64,000 bases of DNA from Pseudomonas luteola NBRC 103146 (GTDB lineage Bacteria; Pseudomonadota; Gammaproteobacteria; Pseudomonadales; Pseudomonadaceae), in the NCBI RefSeq assembly GCF_002091675.1, contig NZ_BDAE01000007.1, positions 1 through 64,000 on the forward strand, given 5' to 3'. The notes beneath the pieces were generated by a model. That model had not been told where the DNA came from, made no database searches, and saw only the letters and a list, made by a program, of their open reading frames with translations. Both the position numbers and the translations under genes were made by a program. Within the stretch, counting starts at the first letter, position 1. Every line of letters begins with the position of its first letter. Positions 42,574 through 51,945 of the stretch are shown in pieces.

Positions 42574-43926
42574 ATGACCACACGTATTCTGACCGGTATT
42601 ACCACAACCGGTACTCCTCACCTTGGTAATTATGCAGGCGCTATCCGTCCTGCCATTGTAGCCAGTCGCTCGGCCGATACCGACTCGTTTTATTTCCTGG
42701 CGGATTATCACGCCTTGATCAAGTGCGATGATCCGTTGCGTATTCAACGCTCTCGCCTTGAAATTGCTGCTACATGGCTGGCGTGTGGTCTTGACCCTGA
42801 AAGGGTCACGTTCTATCGCCAATCCGATATTCCGGAAATACCGGAGTTGACATGGCTGTTAACCTGCGTCACCGCCAAAGGCTTGCTCAACCGCGCTCAT
42901 GCTTACAAGGCCTCCGTTGACAAGAACGTCGCTGCTGGCGAAGACCCGGATGCTGGCGTCACGATGGGGCTATACAGCTACCCGGTCCTGATGGCAGCAG
43001 ACATCCTGATGTTTAACGCTCATCAAGTACCGGTAGGTCGGGACCAAATCCAGCACGTTGAAATGGCACGTGACATCGCTCAACGCTTCAATCATCTGTT
43101 TGGTGCCGGCAAGGATTTCTTTGAGCTGCCTGAAGCGCTTATCGAGGAGACGGTTGCCACTCTGCCGGGGCTGGATGGTCGCAAGATGTCCAAAAGCTAC
43201 GATAACACGATCCCACTTTTTGGGACCACCAAGCAGCTCAAGGAGGCGATTGCCCGTATCGTCACTGATTCGCGAGAGCCGGGCGAACCCAAAGATCCGG
43301 GCAGCGCTCATTTGTTTACGCTTTATCAGGCATTTGCTACAGCCGAGCAGACGGCCGAGTTCCGTCATGATCTGCAGGGTGGTCTGGCTTGGGGGGAGGC
43401 CAAGCAGCGTCTGTTCCAGCTTTTGGAGGCAGAGCTGGGCGAGGCAAGAGAGCATTACAATGCATTGATTGCCAAGCCAGACGACATTGAAGACGTTCTT
43501 CTGGCCGGTGCTACCAAGGCGCGTAAGATAGCTACACCGTTCCTGGGTGAGTTGCGCGAGGCTGTGGGGCTTCGCTCCCTGAATGCCCAGGTCAAGACTG
43601 AAAAGACCAAGAAAAAGGCCGCGAAGCGGGCGCGTTTCGTTAGCTTCCGCGAACATGATGGTACTTTCCGCTTCAGACTACTGGCCGCCGATGGCTCTCA
43701 ACTGCTGCTTTCTCGCGCCTTTGCGGATCCAAAAACCGCTGGGCAGATGACGCAGCGCCTCCAGAGCGAGGCTGGGCAGCTGGAAATCAAGGCAGAAGAG
43801 CTATGCTTCACGGTATGGCTGGCTGGCGAGCCTGTGGCAGAAAGCCCGGACTTCGCTAATGCCGATGAGCGTCAACACGCTGTTGATGCCTTGCGTGAAG
43901 CATTGGTGGAAATGACTGCCGAGTAA
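42574..43926 (+). CDS. trpS: tryptophan-tRNA ligase
   Basis: TrpS, 450 aa, charges tRNA(Trp). Class I signatures: HIGH-like [13 protein letters not shown] near residue 11 and KMSKS in [10 protein letters not shown]. It is longer than the E. coli form (334 aa): the extra C-terminal part (about 345-450, starting after [15 protein letters not shown]) is the form seen in Pseudomonas. Confidence 0.95.
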   Translation: MTTRILTGITTTGTPHLGNYAGAIRPAIVASRSADTDSFYFLADYHALIKCDDPLRIQRSRLEIAATWLACGLDPERVTFYRQSDIPEIPELTWLLTCVTAKGLLNRAHAYKASVDKNVAAGEDPDAGVTMGLYSYPVLMAADILMFNAHQVPVGRDQIQHVEMARDIAQRFNHLFGAGKDFFELPEALIEETVATLPGLDGRKMSKSYDNTIPLFGTTKQLKEAIARIVTDSREPGEPKDPGSAHLFTLYQAFATAEQTAEFRHDLQGGLAWGEAKQRLFQLLEAELGEAREHYNALIAKPDDIEDVLLAGATKARKIATPFLGELREAVGLRSLNAQVKTEKTKKKAAKRARFVSFREHDGTFRFRLLAADGSQLLLSRAFADPKTAGQMTQRLQSEAGQLEIKAEELCFTVWLAGEPVAESPDFANADERQHAVDALREALVEMTAE

Positions 43927-43940
43927 TGGCGCCTATCGCC

Positions 43941-43968
43941 GAGGCGGGCGGCTTAAGCCGCTTGCCTC
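43941..43968 (+). terminator. weak terminator after trpS
   Basis: GAGGCGGGCGGC (43941-43952) and GCCGCTTGCCTC (43957-43968) form a 12-bp stem with two G-T pairs and a TTAA loop. Only GTTAATTG follows, so termination may be partial before zapE. Confidence 0.45.
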
Positions 43969-44020
43969 GTTAATTGTCAACTTGGAAGCTCGCCGCTAAA
44001 GTGAGCTCCCCTTCGAATCT

Positions 44021-45127
44021 ATGCAGCCTGTCATGACACCCTTAGAGCGCTACAAGGCCGATCTGGAACGTCCCGACTTTTTTCATGACCCTGCTCAGGA
44101 GCAGGCGGTAAAGCATCTTCAGCGGCTTTATGATGACCTGGTTAGCCAGGCAGACAGCAAGCCTGGGTTGCTAGGCCGTCTTTTGGGTAAAAAGCCCGCT
44201 GGCCCTGTAAAGGGGCTTTATTTCTGGGGCGGGGTAGGGCGCGGCAAGACCTATCTGGTTGACACCTTTTATGACTCACTTCCCTTCGACAAGAAGATGC
44301 GTACCCACTTTCATCGGTTCATGAAGAGAGTGCATGAGGAGTTGAAGACGCTAAAAGGTGAGAAGAACCCATTGACCATCATTGGTCGGCGCTTTGCGGA
44401 TGAAGCTCGTGTCATCTGCTTTGACGAGTTTTTCGTATCGGACATTACCGACGCCATGATTCTGGCAACGCTGCTGGATGAGCTGTTCAAAAACGGCGTG
44501 TCGCTAGTGGCAACTTCCAATATCGTCCCTGATGGGCTTTACAAGGATGGATTGCAGCGCGCCCGCTTCCTGCCTGCGATTGAATTGCTGAAGCAGCACA
44601 CCGAAATCGTCAATGTCGACAGCGGTGTGGATTATCGTTTGCGTGCGCTGGAGCAGGCTGAGCTTTATCACTGGCCGTTAACGGAGCAGGCCGAGACGGA
44701 AATGGCCAAAAGTTTCAAGGCGCTTACGGTGGAGTGCGGTAGTGCATCAACTGGTGAGCCGTTGGTTATCGAGAACCGGGAGATCAAACCACGCAAGACG
44801 TGCGACGATGTAGCCTGGTTCGAGTTTCGAGAGCTCTGTGACGGTCCTCGTAGCCAGAACGACTACATTGAGCTGGGTAAGATCTTCCAGGCGGTACTGG
44901 TTTCCAACGTCGAGCAGATGAATGCAACGAAAGACGATATGGCGCGTCGCTTCATCAACCTGGTCGATGAGTTCTACGACCGTAACGTTAAATTGATCCT
45001 GTCGGCAGAAGTTGAGCTTAAGGATCTGTATGCAGGTGGACGGCTCGAGTTTGAATTTCAGCGTACGCTGAGCCGTTTGCTGGAAATGCAATCCCACGAA
45101 TATCTGTCGAGAGCGCATAAGCCATAA
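44021..45127 (+). CDS. zapE: cell division protein ZapE (AFG1-like ATPase)
   Basis: ZapE, 368 aa, an AFG1-family ATPase that interacts with FtsZ at the division site. Walker A FWGGVGRGKTYLVDTFY, Walker B VICFDEFFVSDITDAM and sensor FKNGVSLVATSNIVPDGLYKDGLQR are intact. No clear ribosome site precedes either this ATG or the one at 44033 (MTPLERYKADL); the shorter start, 364 aa, is equally likely. Confidence 0.92.
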   Translation: MQPVMTPLERYKADLERPDFFHDPAQEQAVKHLQRLYDDLVSQADSKPGLLGRLLGKKPAGPVKGLYFWGGVGRGKTYLVDTFYDSLPFDKKMRTHFHRFMKRVHEELKTLKGEKNPLTIIGRRFADEARVICFDEFFVSDITDAMILATLLDELFKNGVSLVATSNIVPDGLYKDGLQRARFLPAIELLKQHTEIVNVDSGVDYRLRALEQAELYHWPLTEQAETEMAKSFKALTVECGSASTGEPLVIENREIKPRKTCDDVAWFEFRELCDGPRSQNDYIELGKIFQAVLVSNVEQMNATKDDMARRFINLVDEFYDRNVKLILSAEVELKDLYAGGRLEFEFQRTLSRLLEMQSHEYLSRAHKP

Positions 45128-45222
45128 AATTCAGGGGGGTCGCAAGAGCGGCCCTGCTGCTATCTGGAACTGGCTGCATCCAATCCGGTTCGAATACCGT
45201 AATGGTAACGACAGGAGTCAAT

Positions 45223-45939
45223 GTGGCTACTTCACCTTTCAATGAGTGGGACGGCACGCCCGCCGCTGCGCGCAAACAGCAGATTGAGCTGGCCAAGCAG
45301 GTCAGGCTGGAGGATGACTTTCCTTCGCTGCGTCTGATTGCTGGCGTGGATGTAGGCTTTGAGGAGGAGGGCACCGTGACCCGTGCTGCGGCCATCCTGC
45401 TCAATGCTGAAACATTGGATCCCATTGCTCAGGCGGTAGCTCGTATCCCCACCAATATGCCTTACATTCCAGGGTTGCTTTCCTTTCGGGAGCTGCCTGC
45501 GGTTCTGCAGGCCTTATCGGAACTGCCTGAAACCCCGGACCTGATCTTTTGCGATGGTCACGGGATTGCTCACCCAAGGCGCTTGGGTATTGCTGCCCAC
45601 TTGGGGGTCGTTACAGGACTGCCAACGATAGGGGTTGCGAAAAAAATCCTGACGGGAAGCCATGAGCCTTTGGCAGAAACGCGGGGCTCTCAAGTGGACC
45701 TGCTTGCCAAGGGAGAGTTGATTGGCACTGTTTTACGCAGCAAGGACAAGGTAAAGCCTCTGATCGTGTCGCCCGGTAATCGGGTCAGTTTGAAAACAGC
45801 ACCGGAACTGGTTATGGCGTGCGTGCGTAAACACCGTCTGCCCGAGCCGACCCGATTGGCTGATCGACTGGCTTCTCGGCGAGACAAGTCTTCTCAGACA
45901 TCAGGTCAGCTTGAGGATCAGAGTGATTTATTCTCGTAG
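45223..45939 (+). CDS. nfi: endonuclease V (deoxyinosine-specific)
   Basis: Endonuclease V, 238 aa, nicks DNA one base 3' of deoxyinosine in repair of adenine deamination. Catalytic residues by motif: Asp43 (AGVDVGFE), Glu90 (PGLLSFRELPA), Asp111 and His117 (CDGHGIAHPRRLGIAAHLG). GTG at 45223 has AGGAG 5 nt upstream; an in-frame ATG at 45202 would add 7 residues but lacks a ribosome site. It is not, as far as I recall, at this position in P. aeruginosa. Confidence 0.93.
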   Translation: MATSPFNEWDGTPAAARKQQIELAKQVRLEDDFPSLRLIAGVDVGFEEEGTVTRAAAILLNAETLDPIAQAVARIPTNMPYIPGLLSFRELPAVLQALSELPETPDLIFCDGHGIAHPRRLGIAAHLGVVTGLPTIGVAKKILTGSHEPLAETRGSQVDLLAKGELIGTVLRSKDKVKPLIVSPGNRVSLKTAPELVMACVRKHRLPEPTRLADRLASRRDKSSQTSGQLEDQSDLFS

Positions 45940-45942
45940 CGT

Positions 45943-45970
45943 AAGCGCTTTCTTGAGGGAAAGCGCTTTT
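45943..45970. terminator. bidirectional terminator after nfi
   Basis: AAGCGCTTTC (45943-45952) pairs with GAAAGCGCTT (45959-45968) over a 6-nt loop, then a short T-run. It lies between converging nfi and the aldo/keto reductase gene. Confidence 0.7.
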
Positions 45971-45973
45971 CCG

Positions 45974-47011
45974 TTAGGGCGCTGGATTGGGTTGGATTTT
46001 ATGAATGGCCTCAATGCCTGCGACCACTTCCTCCGATAGCGTCAGATTTATGCTGTCGAGATTGCTTTGAAGCTGCTCCAGAGAGGTCGCTCCAATGATA
46101 TTGCTGGTAACAAATGGACGGCTGGTAACGTAAGCCAGTGCCATTTGTGCAGGATCAAGGCCGTGCTGCTTGGCTAGCTGAACGTATTGTTCGGTAGCTC
46201 GCATCGTTTCAGGGTTGTTGTAGCGAGTGAAGCGGCTGAACAGTGTCAGGCGTGCGTGTTCCGGCTTTGCGCCGTTGGCATACTTTCCGGTCAGCATGCC
46301 AAATGCCAGTGGCGAATAGGCCAGGAGCCCGCATTGCTCGCGGATAGCGATTTCCGCCAAACCTACTTCAAAGGATCGGTTCAGGAGGTTGTAGGGGTTC
46401 TGAATGGTGACTGCACGTGGCCAGCCGCGCTCTTCCGCCAGTTGAAGAAAGCGCATCGTGCCCCATGGTGTCTCATTGGAAAGTCCGATATGGCGAATCT
46501 TTCCCGCCTGGACCTGCTCATTCAAGACTTCAAGCGTTTCCTCAAGCGGCGTAAACGTCTTGTCGTTATGGACATAGCCCAGCTTGCCGAAAAAATTGGT
46601 TTCTCGGTCCGGCCAATGTAATTGATAAAGATCAATGTAGTCCGTTTGCAGACGTTCAAGGCTACCTTCCAGCGCCGCGACAATGTGCTGCCGGTTGTGC
46701 TTGAGGTTGCCGTCACGGATGTGGGAAATGTTATTGCCCGGCCCTGCAACCTTGCTGGTCAGGATCCATTGGTCACGGTTGCCTCGTTTCTTGAAGTAAT
46801 TTCCGATAATGCGCTCTGTCTGGCCATAGGTCTCTGGTCGCGGCGGGACAGGATACATCTCGGCGGCATCCATGAAATTGATGCCATGTTCCGCTGCCCG
46901 GTCTATTTGAGCAAAAGCTTCATCCTGAGTGTTCTGCTCTCCCCAGGTCATGGTGCCCAGGCAAAGTTCGCTGACGCTGATAGTGGTTCGTCCAAGACTA
47001 CGATACTTCAT
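45974..47011 (-). CDS. tas: NADP(H)-dependent aldo/keto reductase, Tas-like
   Basis: A 345-aa aldo/keto reductase close to E. coli Tas (346 aa). Catalytic tetrad: Asp and Tyr in FMDAAEMYPVPPRPETYG, Lys in LTSKVAG and His in YQLHWPDR. The C-terminal cofactor site is IIGATSLEQLQSNLDS. Physiological substrate is unknown. It is divergent from rplM. Confidence 0.88.
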   Translation of the reverse strand: MKYRSLGRTTISVSELCLGTMTWGEQNTQDEAFAQIDRAAEHGINFMDAAEMYPVPPRPETYGQTERIIGNYFKKRGNRDQWILTSKVAGPGNNISHIRDGNLKHNRQHIVAALEGSLERLQTDYIDLYQLHWPDRETNFFGKLGYVHNDKTFTPLEETLEVLNEQVQAGKIRHIGLSNETPWGTMRFLQLAEERGWPRAVTIQNPYNLLNRSFEVGLAEIAIREQCGLLAYSPLAFGMLTGKYANGAKPEHARLTLFSRFTRYNNPETMRATEQYVQLAKQHGLDPAQMALAYVTSRPFVTSNIIGATSLEQLQSNLDSINLTLSEEVVAGIEAIHKIQPNPAP

Positions 47012-47170
47012 TTAATTTCCTTTCTTGATGTGATAACAGTTGATATTTTCACAGTAATCGTCATAATTCCGCAGCTTTATTGACAGGGGATGCCTAGCCT
47101 GTCGATTTTCGCCGTAGCGGACGCGCTGACCCGAGCCCCCGATTAGCGTCTGTTTCCGGCTGCCCTTGAC

Positions 47171-47199
47171 TTGTCAAGGATCGTACTGTTCTGTAAGAT
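47171..47199 (+). promoter_or_regulatory. sigma-70 promoter of rplM-rpsI
   Basis: TTGTCA (47171-47176), 17-nt spacer, TAAGAT (47194-47199); start expected about 30 nt before the rplM ATG. The short leader contains GCCGTC and GGCGGC/GGCC pieces that could fold and be an autoregulatory site, but this is speculative. Confidence 0.7.
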
Positions 47200-47237
47200 T
47201 TGCCGTCTTTTTTCAGGCGGCCCTGAGGCCATAACGA

Positions 47238-47666
47238 ATGAAAACCTTCACAGCAAAACCGGAAACTGTTAAGCGCGACTGGTATGTCGTCGACGCTGCC
47301 GGCCAGACCCTGGGTCGTCTGGCTACTGAAATTGCTAGCCGTCTGCGTGGCAAGCATAAGCCGGAATACACTCCTCATGTTGATACTGGCGACTATATCG
47401 TCGTTATCAATGCCGAGCAGGTTCGTGTAACTGGCGCCAAAACTACCGACAAGATGTACTACCACCATTCCGGCTTCCCGGGTGGTATCAAGTCGATCAA
47501 CTTCGAAAAGCTGATCGCTCGTGCTCCTGAGCGCGTTATCGAAACCGCAGTCAAAGGTATGCTGCCGAAGAACCCACTGGGTCGCGACATGTATCGTAAG
47601 CTGAAGGTTTACAAAGGTAGCGTTCATCCGCATACCGCTCAGCAGCCTCAAGAACTGAAGATTTAA
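47238..47666 (+). CDS. rplM: 50S ribosomal protein L13
   Basis: L13, 142 aa, an early 50S assembly protein. [30 protein letters not shown] and the end [13 protein letters not shown] are standard. Two-gene operon with rpsI, 15 nt apart. Confidence 0.98.
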   Translation: MKTFTAKPETVKRDWYVVDAAGQTLGRLATEIASRLRGKHKPEYTPHVDTGDYIVVINAEQVRVTGAKTTDKMYYHHSGFPGGIKSINFEKLIARAPERVIETAVKGMLPKNPLGRDMYRKLKVYKGSVHPHTAQQPQELKI

Positions 47667-47681
47667 ACGGGATAGTACATA

Positions 47682-48074
47682 ATGTCGGCGACTCAAAATT
47701 ACGGTACTGGCCGTCGTAAGACAGCTACCGCTCGCGTTTTCCTGCGTCCGGGCACTGGCCAAATTTCCATCAATAATCGTAACATCGACGTATTCTTCGG
47801 TCGTGAAACAGCTCGCATGGTGGTTCGTCAGCCGCTTGAGCTGACTGAAACCCTCGAGAAGTTCGACGTGTACGTAACTGTTGCGGGTGGCGGTGTTAGC
47901 GGCCAGGCCGGTGCTATTCGTCACGGTATCACTCGTGCTCTGATCGAATACGACGAAACCTATCGCAGCTCTCTGCGCAAGGCGGGTTATGTCACTCGTG
48001 ACGCGCGTGAAGTTGAGCGTAAGAAAGTCGGTCTGCGTAAAGCGCGTAAGCGTCCGCAGTACTCCAAGCGTTAA
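47682..48074 (+). CDS. rpsI: 30S ribosomal protein S9
   Basis: S9, 130 aa, whose C-terminal tail ([16 protein letters not shown]) reaches the P-site t[21 protein letters not shown] at the N-terminus is typical. Confidence 0.98.
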   Translation: MSATQNYGTGRRKTATARVFLRPGTGQISINNRNIDVFFGRETARMVVRQPLELTETLEKFDVYVTVAGGGVSGQAGAIRHGITRALIEYDETYRSSLRKAGYVTRDAREVERKKVGLRKARKRPQYSKR

Positions 48075-48094
48075 GCTCCAGCAGCTTCGCTTGC

Positions 48095-48129
48095 AAAACC
48101 CAGTCTCTTTCGAGACTGGGTTTTTTTTT
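48095..48129 (+). terminator. terminator of rplM-rpsI
   Basis: AAAACCCAGTCTC (48095-48107) pairs perfectly with 48112-48124 over a TTTC loop, with a T-run to 48129. A weak promoter-like pair TTGGGC (48156-48161) and TATGAA (48178-48183), 16 nt apart, follows and could drive petABC. Confidence 0.92.
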
Positions 48130-48261
48130 GCCCTGCGTCTGTTGCCTAGCTATGTTTGGGCAGGTTTGGCTAAAGCATATGAATAGGTTCTCTCGTTGAA
48201 TTTAAGTATCCTCTGCCTTCGCGTGACATGGCTTGGGTGGTGGTGGCCGAAGGGGCTTTGA

Positions 48262-48858
48262 ATGAGTGATGGGGGTGTCAATCAGGGGCGTCGCCGACTA
48301 TTGGTGGCGGCAACCTCGGTAATAGGCGCAGTGGGGGTCGCTGGCGCCGCTATCCCGTTTATTAAATCATGGTCTCCAAGTGCCAAGGCGAAAGCCGCTG
48401 GCGCTCCGATAAGGGTCAATATTTCCAAGTTGGAGCCGGGGCGGCAAATTGTCATTGAATGGCGTGGTCAGCCTGTTTTTGTACTCAGACGTGGCGCAGA
48501 TGCATTGGAGCGCCTGTCGAGGTTGGAAAATCAGCTGGCTGACCCTGATTCTCATGACTCAATACAGCCCGATTATGTAAACAGTCGCTTGCGTTCAATC
48601 AGGCCGGATGTGCTGGTCGTGGTAGGTGTTTGCACTCATCTGGGCTGCTCTCCCATCTTTAGGCCGGAAGTTGCTCCTGCTGACCTCGGAATGGAGTGGT
48701 TGGGAGGATATTTCTGCCCGTGTCATGGCTCGCGCTATGACCTGGCTGGAAGGGTGTACAAGGCACAGCCTGCGCCGCTCAACCTGGCGGTTCCGCCTTA
48801 TGCTTACGAGTCTGAGCATATTATTGTGATAGGTATGAGTCAAAAGGAGGCGGGATGA
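48262..48858 (+). CDS. petA: cytochrome bc1 Rieske iron-sulfur subunit
   Basis: PetA, 198 aa, the Rieske protein passing electrons from ubiquinol to cytochrome c1. A twin-arginine-type start (QGRRRLLVAATS) and a membrane anchor cover residues 9-37. The 2Fe-2S ligands are in CTHLGC and CPCHGSRYD. ATGA overlap with petB. Confidence 0.96.
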   Translation: MSDGGVNQGRRRLLVAATSVIGAVGVAGAAIPFIKSWSPSAKAKAAGAPIRVNISKLEPGRQIVIEWRGQPVFVLRRGADALERLSRLENQLADPDSHDSIQPDYVNSRLRSIRPDVLVVVGVCTHLGCSPIFRPEVAPADLGMEWLGGYFCPCHGSRYDLAGRVYKAQPAPLNLAVPPYAYESEHIIVIGMSQKEAG

Positions 48859-50066
48859 GCAGGTTGAAGGCTTGGCTAAATGCTCGGTTTCCTGCTTCGC
48901 GTCTATGGAGCGAGCACCTAAGCCACTATTACGCACCCAAGAACTTTAATGTCCTTTATTTTTTTGGATCCCTGGCCTTGCTTGTCCTGTTCAACCAATT
49001 GGTAACAGGCATTTGGTTGGCGATGAGCTATACCCCCACGGCAGCAGGTGCCTTTGCTTCAATTGAATACATCATGCGCGATGTCGATTACGGCTGGCTC
49101 ATTCGTTATCTGCATTCAACAGGCGCCTCAGCTGTTTTTATTGTTGTCTACCTGCATATGTTTCGAAGCCTGCTCTATGGGTCTTACCAAAAGCCGCGCG
49201 AGTTAGTCTGGGTCTTTGGCATGTTGCTGTATCTTCTGCTCATGGCCGAGGCGTTCATGGGATACCTGCTGCCTTGGGGGCAGATGTCTTATTGGGGGGC
49301 TCAGGTAATCATCGCTCTGTTTGGCGCCATTCCTGTGGTGGGCGAAGACCTGGCGCAATGGATACGCGGCGATTACCTAATTTCAGGTATTACGCTCAAT
49401 CGCTTCTTTGCGCTGCATGTTATCGCGCTGCCACTACTGCTGGTCGGGTTGGTGGTGCTGCATATTCTTGCTCTGCACGAAGTGGGCTCCAATAATCCGC
49501 TGGGGGTGGATATCCGGAAAAGCCTTGATGAAACGGGTAAGCCGCTTGATGGTATTCCCTTTCATCCGTATTACACCGTCAAAGACCTAATGGGTGTGGC
49601 GGTCTTTCTCTTTATCTTCTGTAGCGTGGTTTTCTTCTTTCCTGAAGGTGGTGGTTATTTTCTGGAGAGATCGAATTTTGAAATTGCCGATCCGCTGAAG
49701 ACGCCTGAGCATATCGCTCCAGTTTGGTATTTCACGCCTTTTTACGCGATGCTTCGAGCTGTGCCTGACAAGCTGGCCGGCATCATGATTATGGGAGCAG
49801 CTATTGCCGTCCTATTCGTGGTGCCCTGGCTAGATCGCAGTCCTGTAAAGTCGATGCGCTTCAAAGGATGGATGAGCCGATTGGCGCTGTTGCTCTTTTG
49901 TATGGCCTTTGTAGCGCTTGGCGTACTAGGGGTTCTTCCCCCTACGTCTGAACGGATTTTTCTATCTCGCTTGGCTACTGTGCTGTACTTTGGCTATTTC
50001 GTCTTCATGCCGTTTTACACCCGTGTCGAGCGGGTAGGTCTGGTACCTGAGAGGGTAGTAAGGTGA
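48855..50066 (+). CDS. petB: cytochrome bc1 cytochrome b subunit
   Basis: PetB, 403 aa, polytopic inner-membrane cytochrome b. Heme-ligating His pairs lie in RYLHSTGASAVFIVVYLHMFR and in FFALHVIALPLLL with LHILALHEVG; the Qo motif appears as DPLKTPEHIAPVWYF (the PEWY-like segment reads PVWY). Eight or so membrane segments. Coupled to petA and petC by short overlaps. Confidence 0.95.
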   Translation: MSRLKAWLNARFPASRLWSEHLSHYYAPKNFNVLYFFGSLALLVLFNQLVTGIWLAMSYTPTAAGAFASIEYIMRDVDYGWLIRYLHSTGASAVFIVVYLHMFRSLLYGSYQKPRELVWVFGMLLYLLLMAEAFMGYLLPWGQMSYWGAQVIIALFGAIPVVGEDLAQWIRGDYLISGITLNRFFALHVIALPLLLVGLVVLHILALHEVGSNNPLGVDIRKSLDETGKPLDGIPFHPYYTVKDLMGVAVFLFIFCSVVFFFPEGGGYFLERSNFEIADPLKTPEHIAPVWYFTPFYAMLRAVPDKLAGIMIMGAAIAVLFVVPWLDRSPVKSMRFKGWMSRLALLLFCMAFVALGVLGVLPPTSERIFLSRLATVLYFGYFVFMPFYTRVERVGLVPERVVR

Positions 50067-50794
50067 TGCTGTTCAGGCTAATGGCATTGCTGGTGCTCAC
50101 GTGTATGCCATTAGCCCTGAAGGGGGCGGAAAATGTTCCGTTTGAGAAGGTTCGCGTTGACCTTTCTGACAAGGCCGCCCTTCAGGAAGGGGCGCGCACC
50201 TTTGTTAATTTTTGTATGGGGTGTCATGGCGCCCAGTATCAGCGTTATGAGCATGTAGCTAGGGACCTTTCCATTCCTGAGGATGTTCTACAAAAAACAC
50301 TGATTTTTACTGAGGCCAAGCCAGGCGATCACATGACTTCAAGTATGCGTGCTGAGGATGCAATGGGCTGGTTTGGCGCCGTACCTCCTGATTTGACGCT
50401 GGTGGCTCGCGTTCGAGGGGAAGACTGGCTGTATCACTATCTCAAAGGATTTTATGAAGATCCCTCCAGGCCCTGGGGCGTGAACAACCTCGTATACCCC
50501 AATGTAGCCATGCCAAATGTCCTGGGCGCTTTGCAGGGCCGTCAGGCCTGTCTGCCTGTAGAAGAGAATAGCGCAGGCAGTTGCAGGGAGCTTGTTGTCA
50601 TTTCAGGGACAGGATCGCAAACCGCTGAGCAGTTTGACCAAACGGTTCGCCATCTTGTGGCTTTTCTAGCGTATTCAGCGGACCCGAATAAAGAAAAGGC
50701 TGAGCGGATTGGCGTTTATGTTCTGGCGTATCTGGCAATTCTTTTTGTATTTGCCTACCTGCTCAAGCGAGAATATTGGAAAGACGTCCAATGA
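50066..50794 (+). CDS. petC: cytochrome c1 of the bc1 complex
   Basis: PetC, 242 aa, a membrane-anchored c-type cytochrome. Signal peptide LMALLVLTCMPLALKGA, heme motif CMGCH (residues 50-54), axial Met in YPNVAMPNVL, and a C-terminal membrane helix VYVLAYLAILFVFAYLL. ATG overlaps the petB stop; an in-frame GTG 3 nt earlier is also possible. Confidence 0.94.
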   Translation: MLFRLMALLVLTCMPLALKGAENVPFEKVRVDLSDKAALQEGARTFVNFCMGCHGAQYQRYEHVARDLSIPEDVLQKTLIFTEAKPGDHMTSSMRAEDAMGWFGAVPPDLTLVARVRGEDWLYHYLKGFYEDPSRPWGVNNLVYPNVAMPNVLGALQGRQACLPVEENSAGSCRELVVISGTGSQTAEQFDQTVRHLVAFLAYSADPNKEKAERIGVYVLAYLAILFVFAYLLKREYWKDVQ

Positions 50795-50869
50795 TGTCTG
50801 TTTTTAGTGGGATCTGTGCCGTGAGGTGCGATCGTTTGCCCTGTTTGGGGCTGCACAGCGAAGAAGTGT

Positions 50870-51487
50870 ATGGCTAATGTAACGCGTCTCACCTGTTTTT
50901 CTGACTCTAGGGATCCGTACTCGCATCGTGTTCGCCTTGTGCTTGCCGAGAAGCAGGTCGATGTGGAGGTTAAAGATATCGATCCTGCCAGGTATCCGGC
51001 AGCACTGGCTGATGCGAATCCCTACAGAACGCTACCTGTTCTGCAGGATCGTGATCTTGTGTTATATGACTCGACCATCGTGCTGGAGTATTTGGAGGAG
51101 CGTTATCCCCATCCTCCGCTATTGCCGGCTTACCCTGTTGCTCGAGCACAGATGCGATTGCTCATGCATCGCATCCAGAAGGATTGGTGCGACAACGCTG
51201 ATCTCATCATGAGTCAGCAAAAAGGAAGTGGTGATGTTCAGCAGGTCCGCCGGCAGCTCGTCAGCAGTCTTACTTCGGTTGCTCCTCTTTTTGCAGACAA
51301 GAAATTCTTCTTAAATGAGGAAATGAGCTTGGTTGACTGCTATTTATTGCCTTTGCTCTGGCGTTTACCTGGCCTGGGTGTTGAGTTGCCGCGACAAGCC
51401 AAGCCGATTTTTGATTATATGGATCGCCATTTCGTCCGCGATACCTTTCAGGCGAGCTTGTCGCCAGTTGAGCGCGAGATGCGCTGA
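50870..51487 (+). CDS. sspA: stringent starvation protein A
   Basis: SspA, 205 aa, a glutathione-transferase-fold protein that binds RNA polymerase and affects stress and virulence genes. [37 protein letters not shown] is the conserved N-terminal domain, and [15 protein letters not shown] the C-terminal part. It follows petC as in other Pseudomonas. Confidence 0.95.
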   Translation: MANVTRLTCFSDSRDPYSHRVRLVLAEKQVDVEVKDIDPARYPAALADANPYRTLPVLQDRDLVLYDSTIVLEYLEERYPHPPLLPAYPVARAQMRLLMHRIQKDWCDNADLIMSQQKGSGDVQQVRRQLVSSLTSVAPLFADKKFFLNEEMSLVDCYLLPLLWRLPGLGVELPRQAKPIFDYMDRHFVRDTFQASLSPVEREMR

Positions 51488-51500
51488 TAGGAGGAACATA

Positions 51501-51911
51501 ATGAATTCAAGCCGTCCCTATTTGATTCGGGCGCTGTATGAGTGGATCGTGGATAACGATTGCACACCGCATATCCTGGTCAATGCGGACTATCCGAATG
51601 TGCTGGTTCCGCCGGGCTATGCCAGTGACGGTCAGATTGTTCTCAACGTTGCGCCAGGAGCTATTCGCCAATTGCACATGGATAACGAAGCCGTGAGTTT
51701 CGATGGGCGGTTTGGTGGTGTAGCCCATAGTCTCTATGTGCCCACCCAAGCTGTTCTGGCTATCTATGCGCGCGAAAATGGGCAGGGGATGGTGTTTGAT
51801 CTGGAGCCTTCTTCTCCAGATGATGATCCCAAGGGTAAGCCGGAAGGTTCTGCGCCTAAGTCCGCACCAGGCAAGCCGCAAGGGCGGCCTAGCCTGAAAG
51901 TAGTCAAGTAA
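51501..51911 (+). CDS. sspB: ClpXP protease specificity-enhancing factor SspB
   Basis: SspB, 136 aa, tethers ssrA-tagged proteins to ClpXP. The substrate-binding domain is SSRPYLIRALYEWIVDNDCTPHILVNADYPNVLVPPGY; the Pro/Lys-rich tail ends GRPSLKVVK, the ClpX-binding peptide. AGGAGG precedes ATG. 13 nt after sspA. Confidence 0.94.
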   Translation: MNSSRPYLIRALYEWIVDNDCTPHILVNADYPNVLVPPGYASDGQIVLNVAPGAIRQLHMDNEAVSFDGRFGGVAHSLYVPTQAVLAIYARENGQGMVFDLEPSSPDDDPKGKPEGSAPKSAPGKPQGRPSLKVVK

Positions 51912-51915
51912 AACG

Positions 51916-51945
51916 AAACCGCCCACATCAGTGGGCGGTTTTCAT
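51916..51945. terminator. bidirectional terminator between sspB and suhB
   Basis: AAACCGCCCAC (51916-51926) pairs with GTGGGCGGTTT (51931-51941) over a 4-nt loop, with A- and T-runs on each side, serving both converging genes. Confidence 0.85.

Noticed and set aside
47094-47924. 276-aa minus-strand frame across rplM and rpsI
   Set aside because: Antisense to two ribosomal protein genes; spans their intergenic gap by chance.
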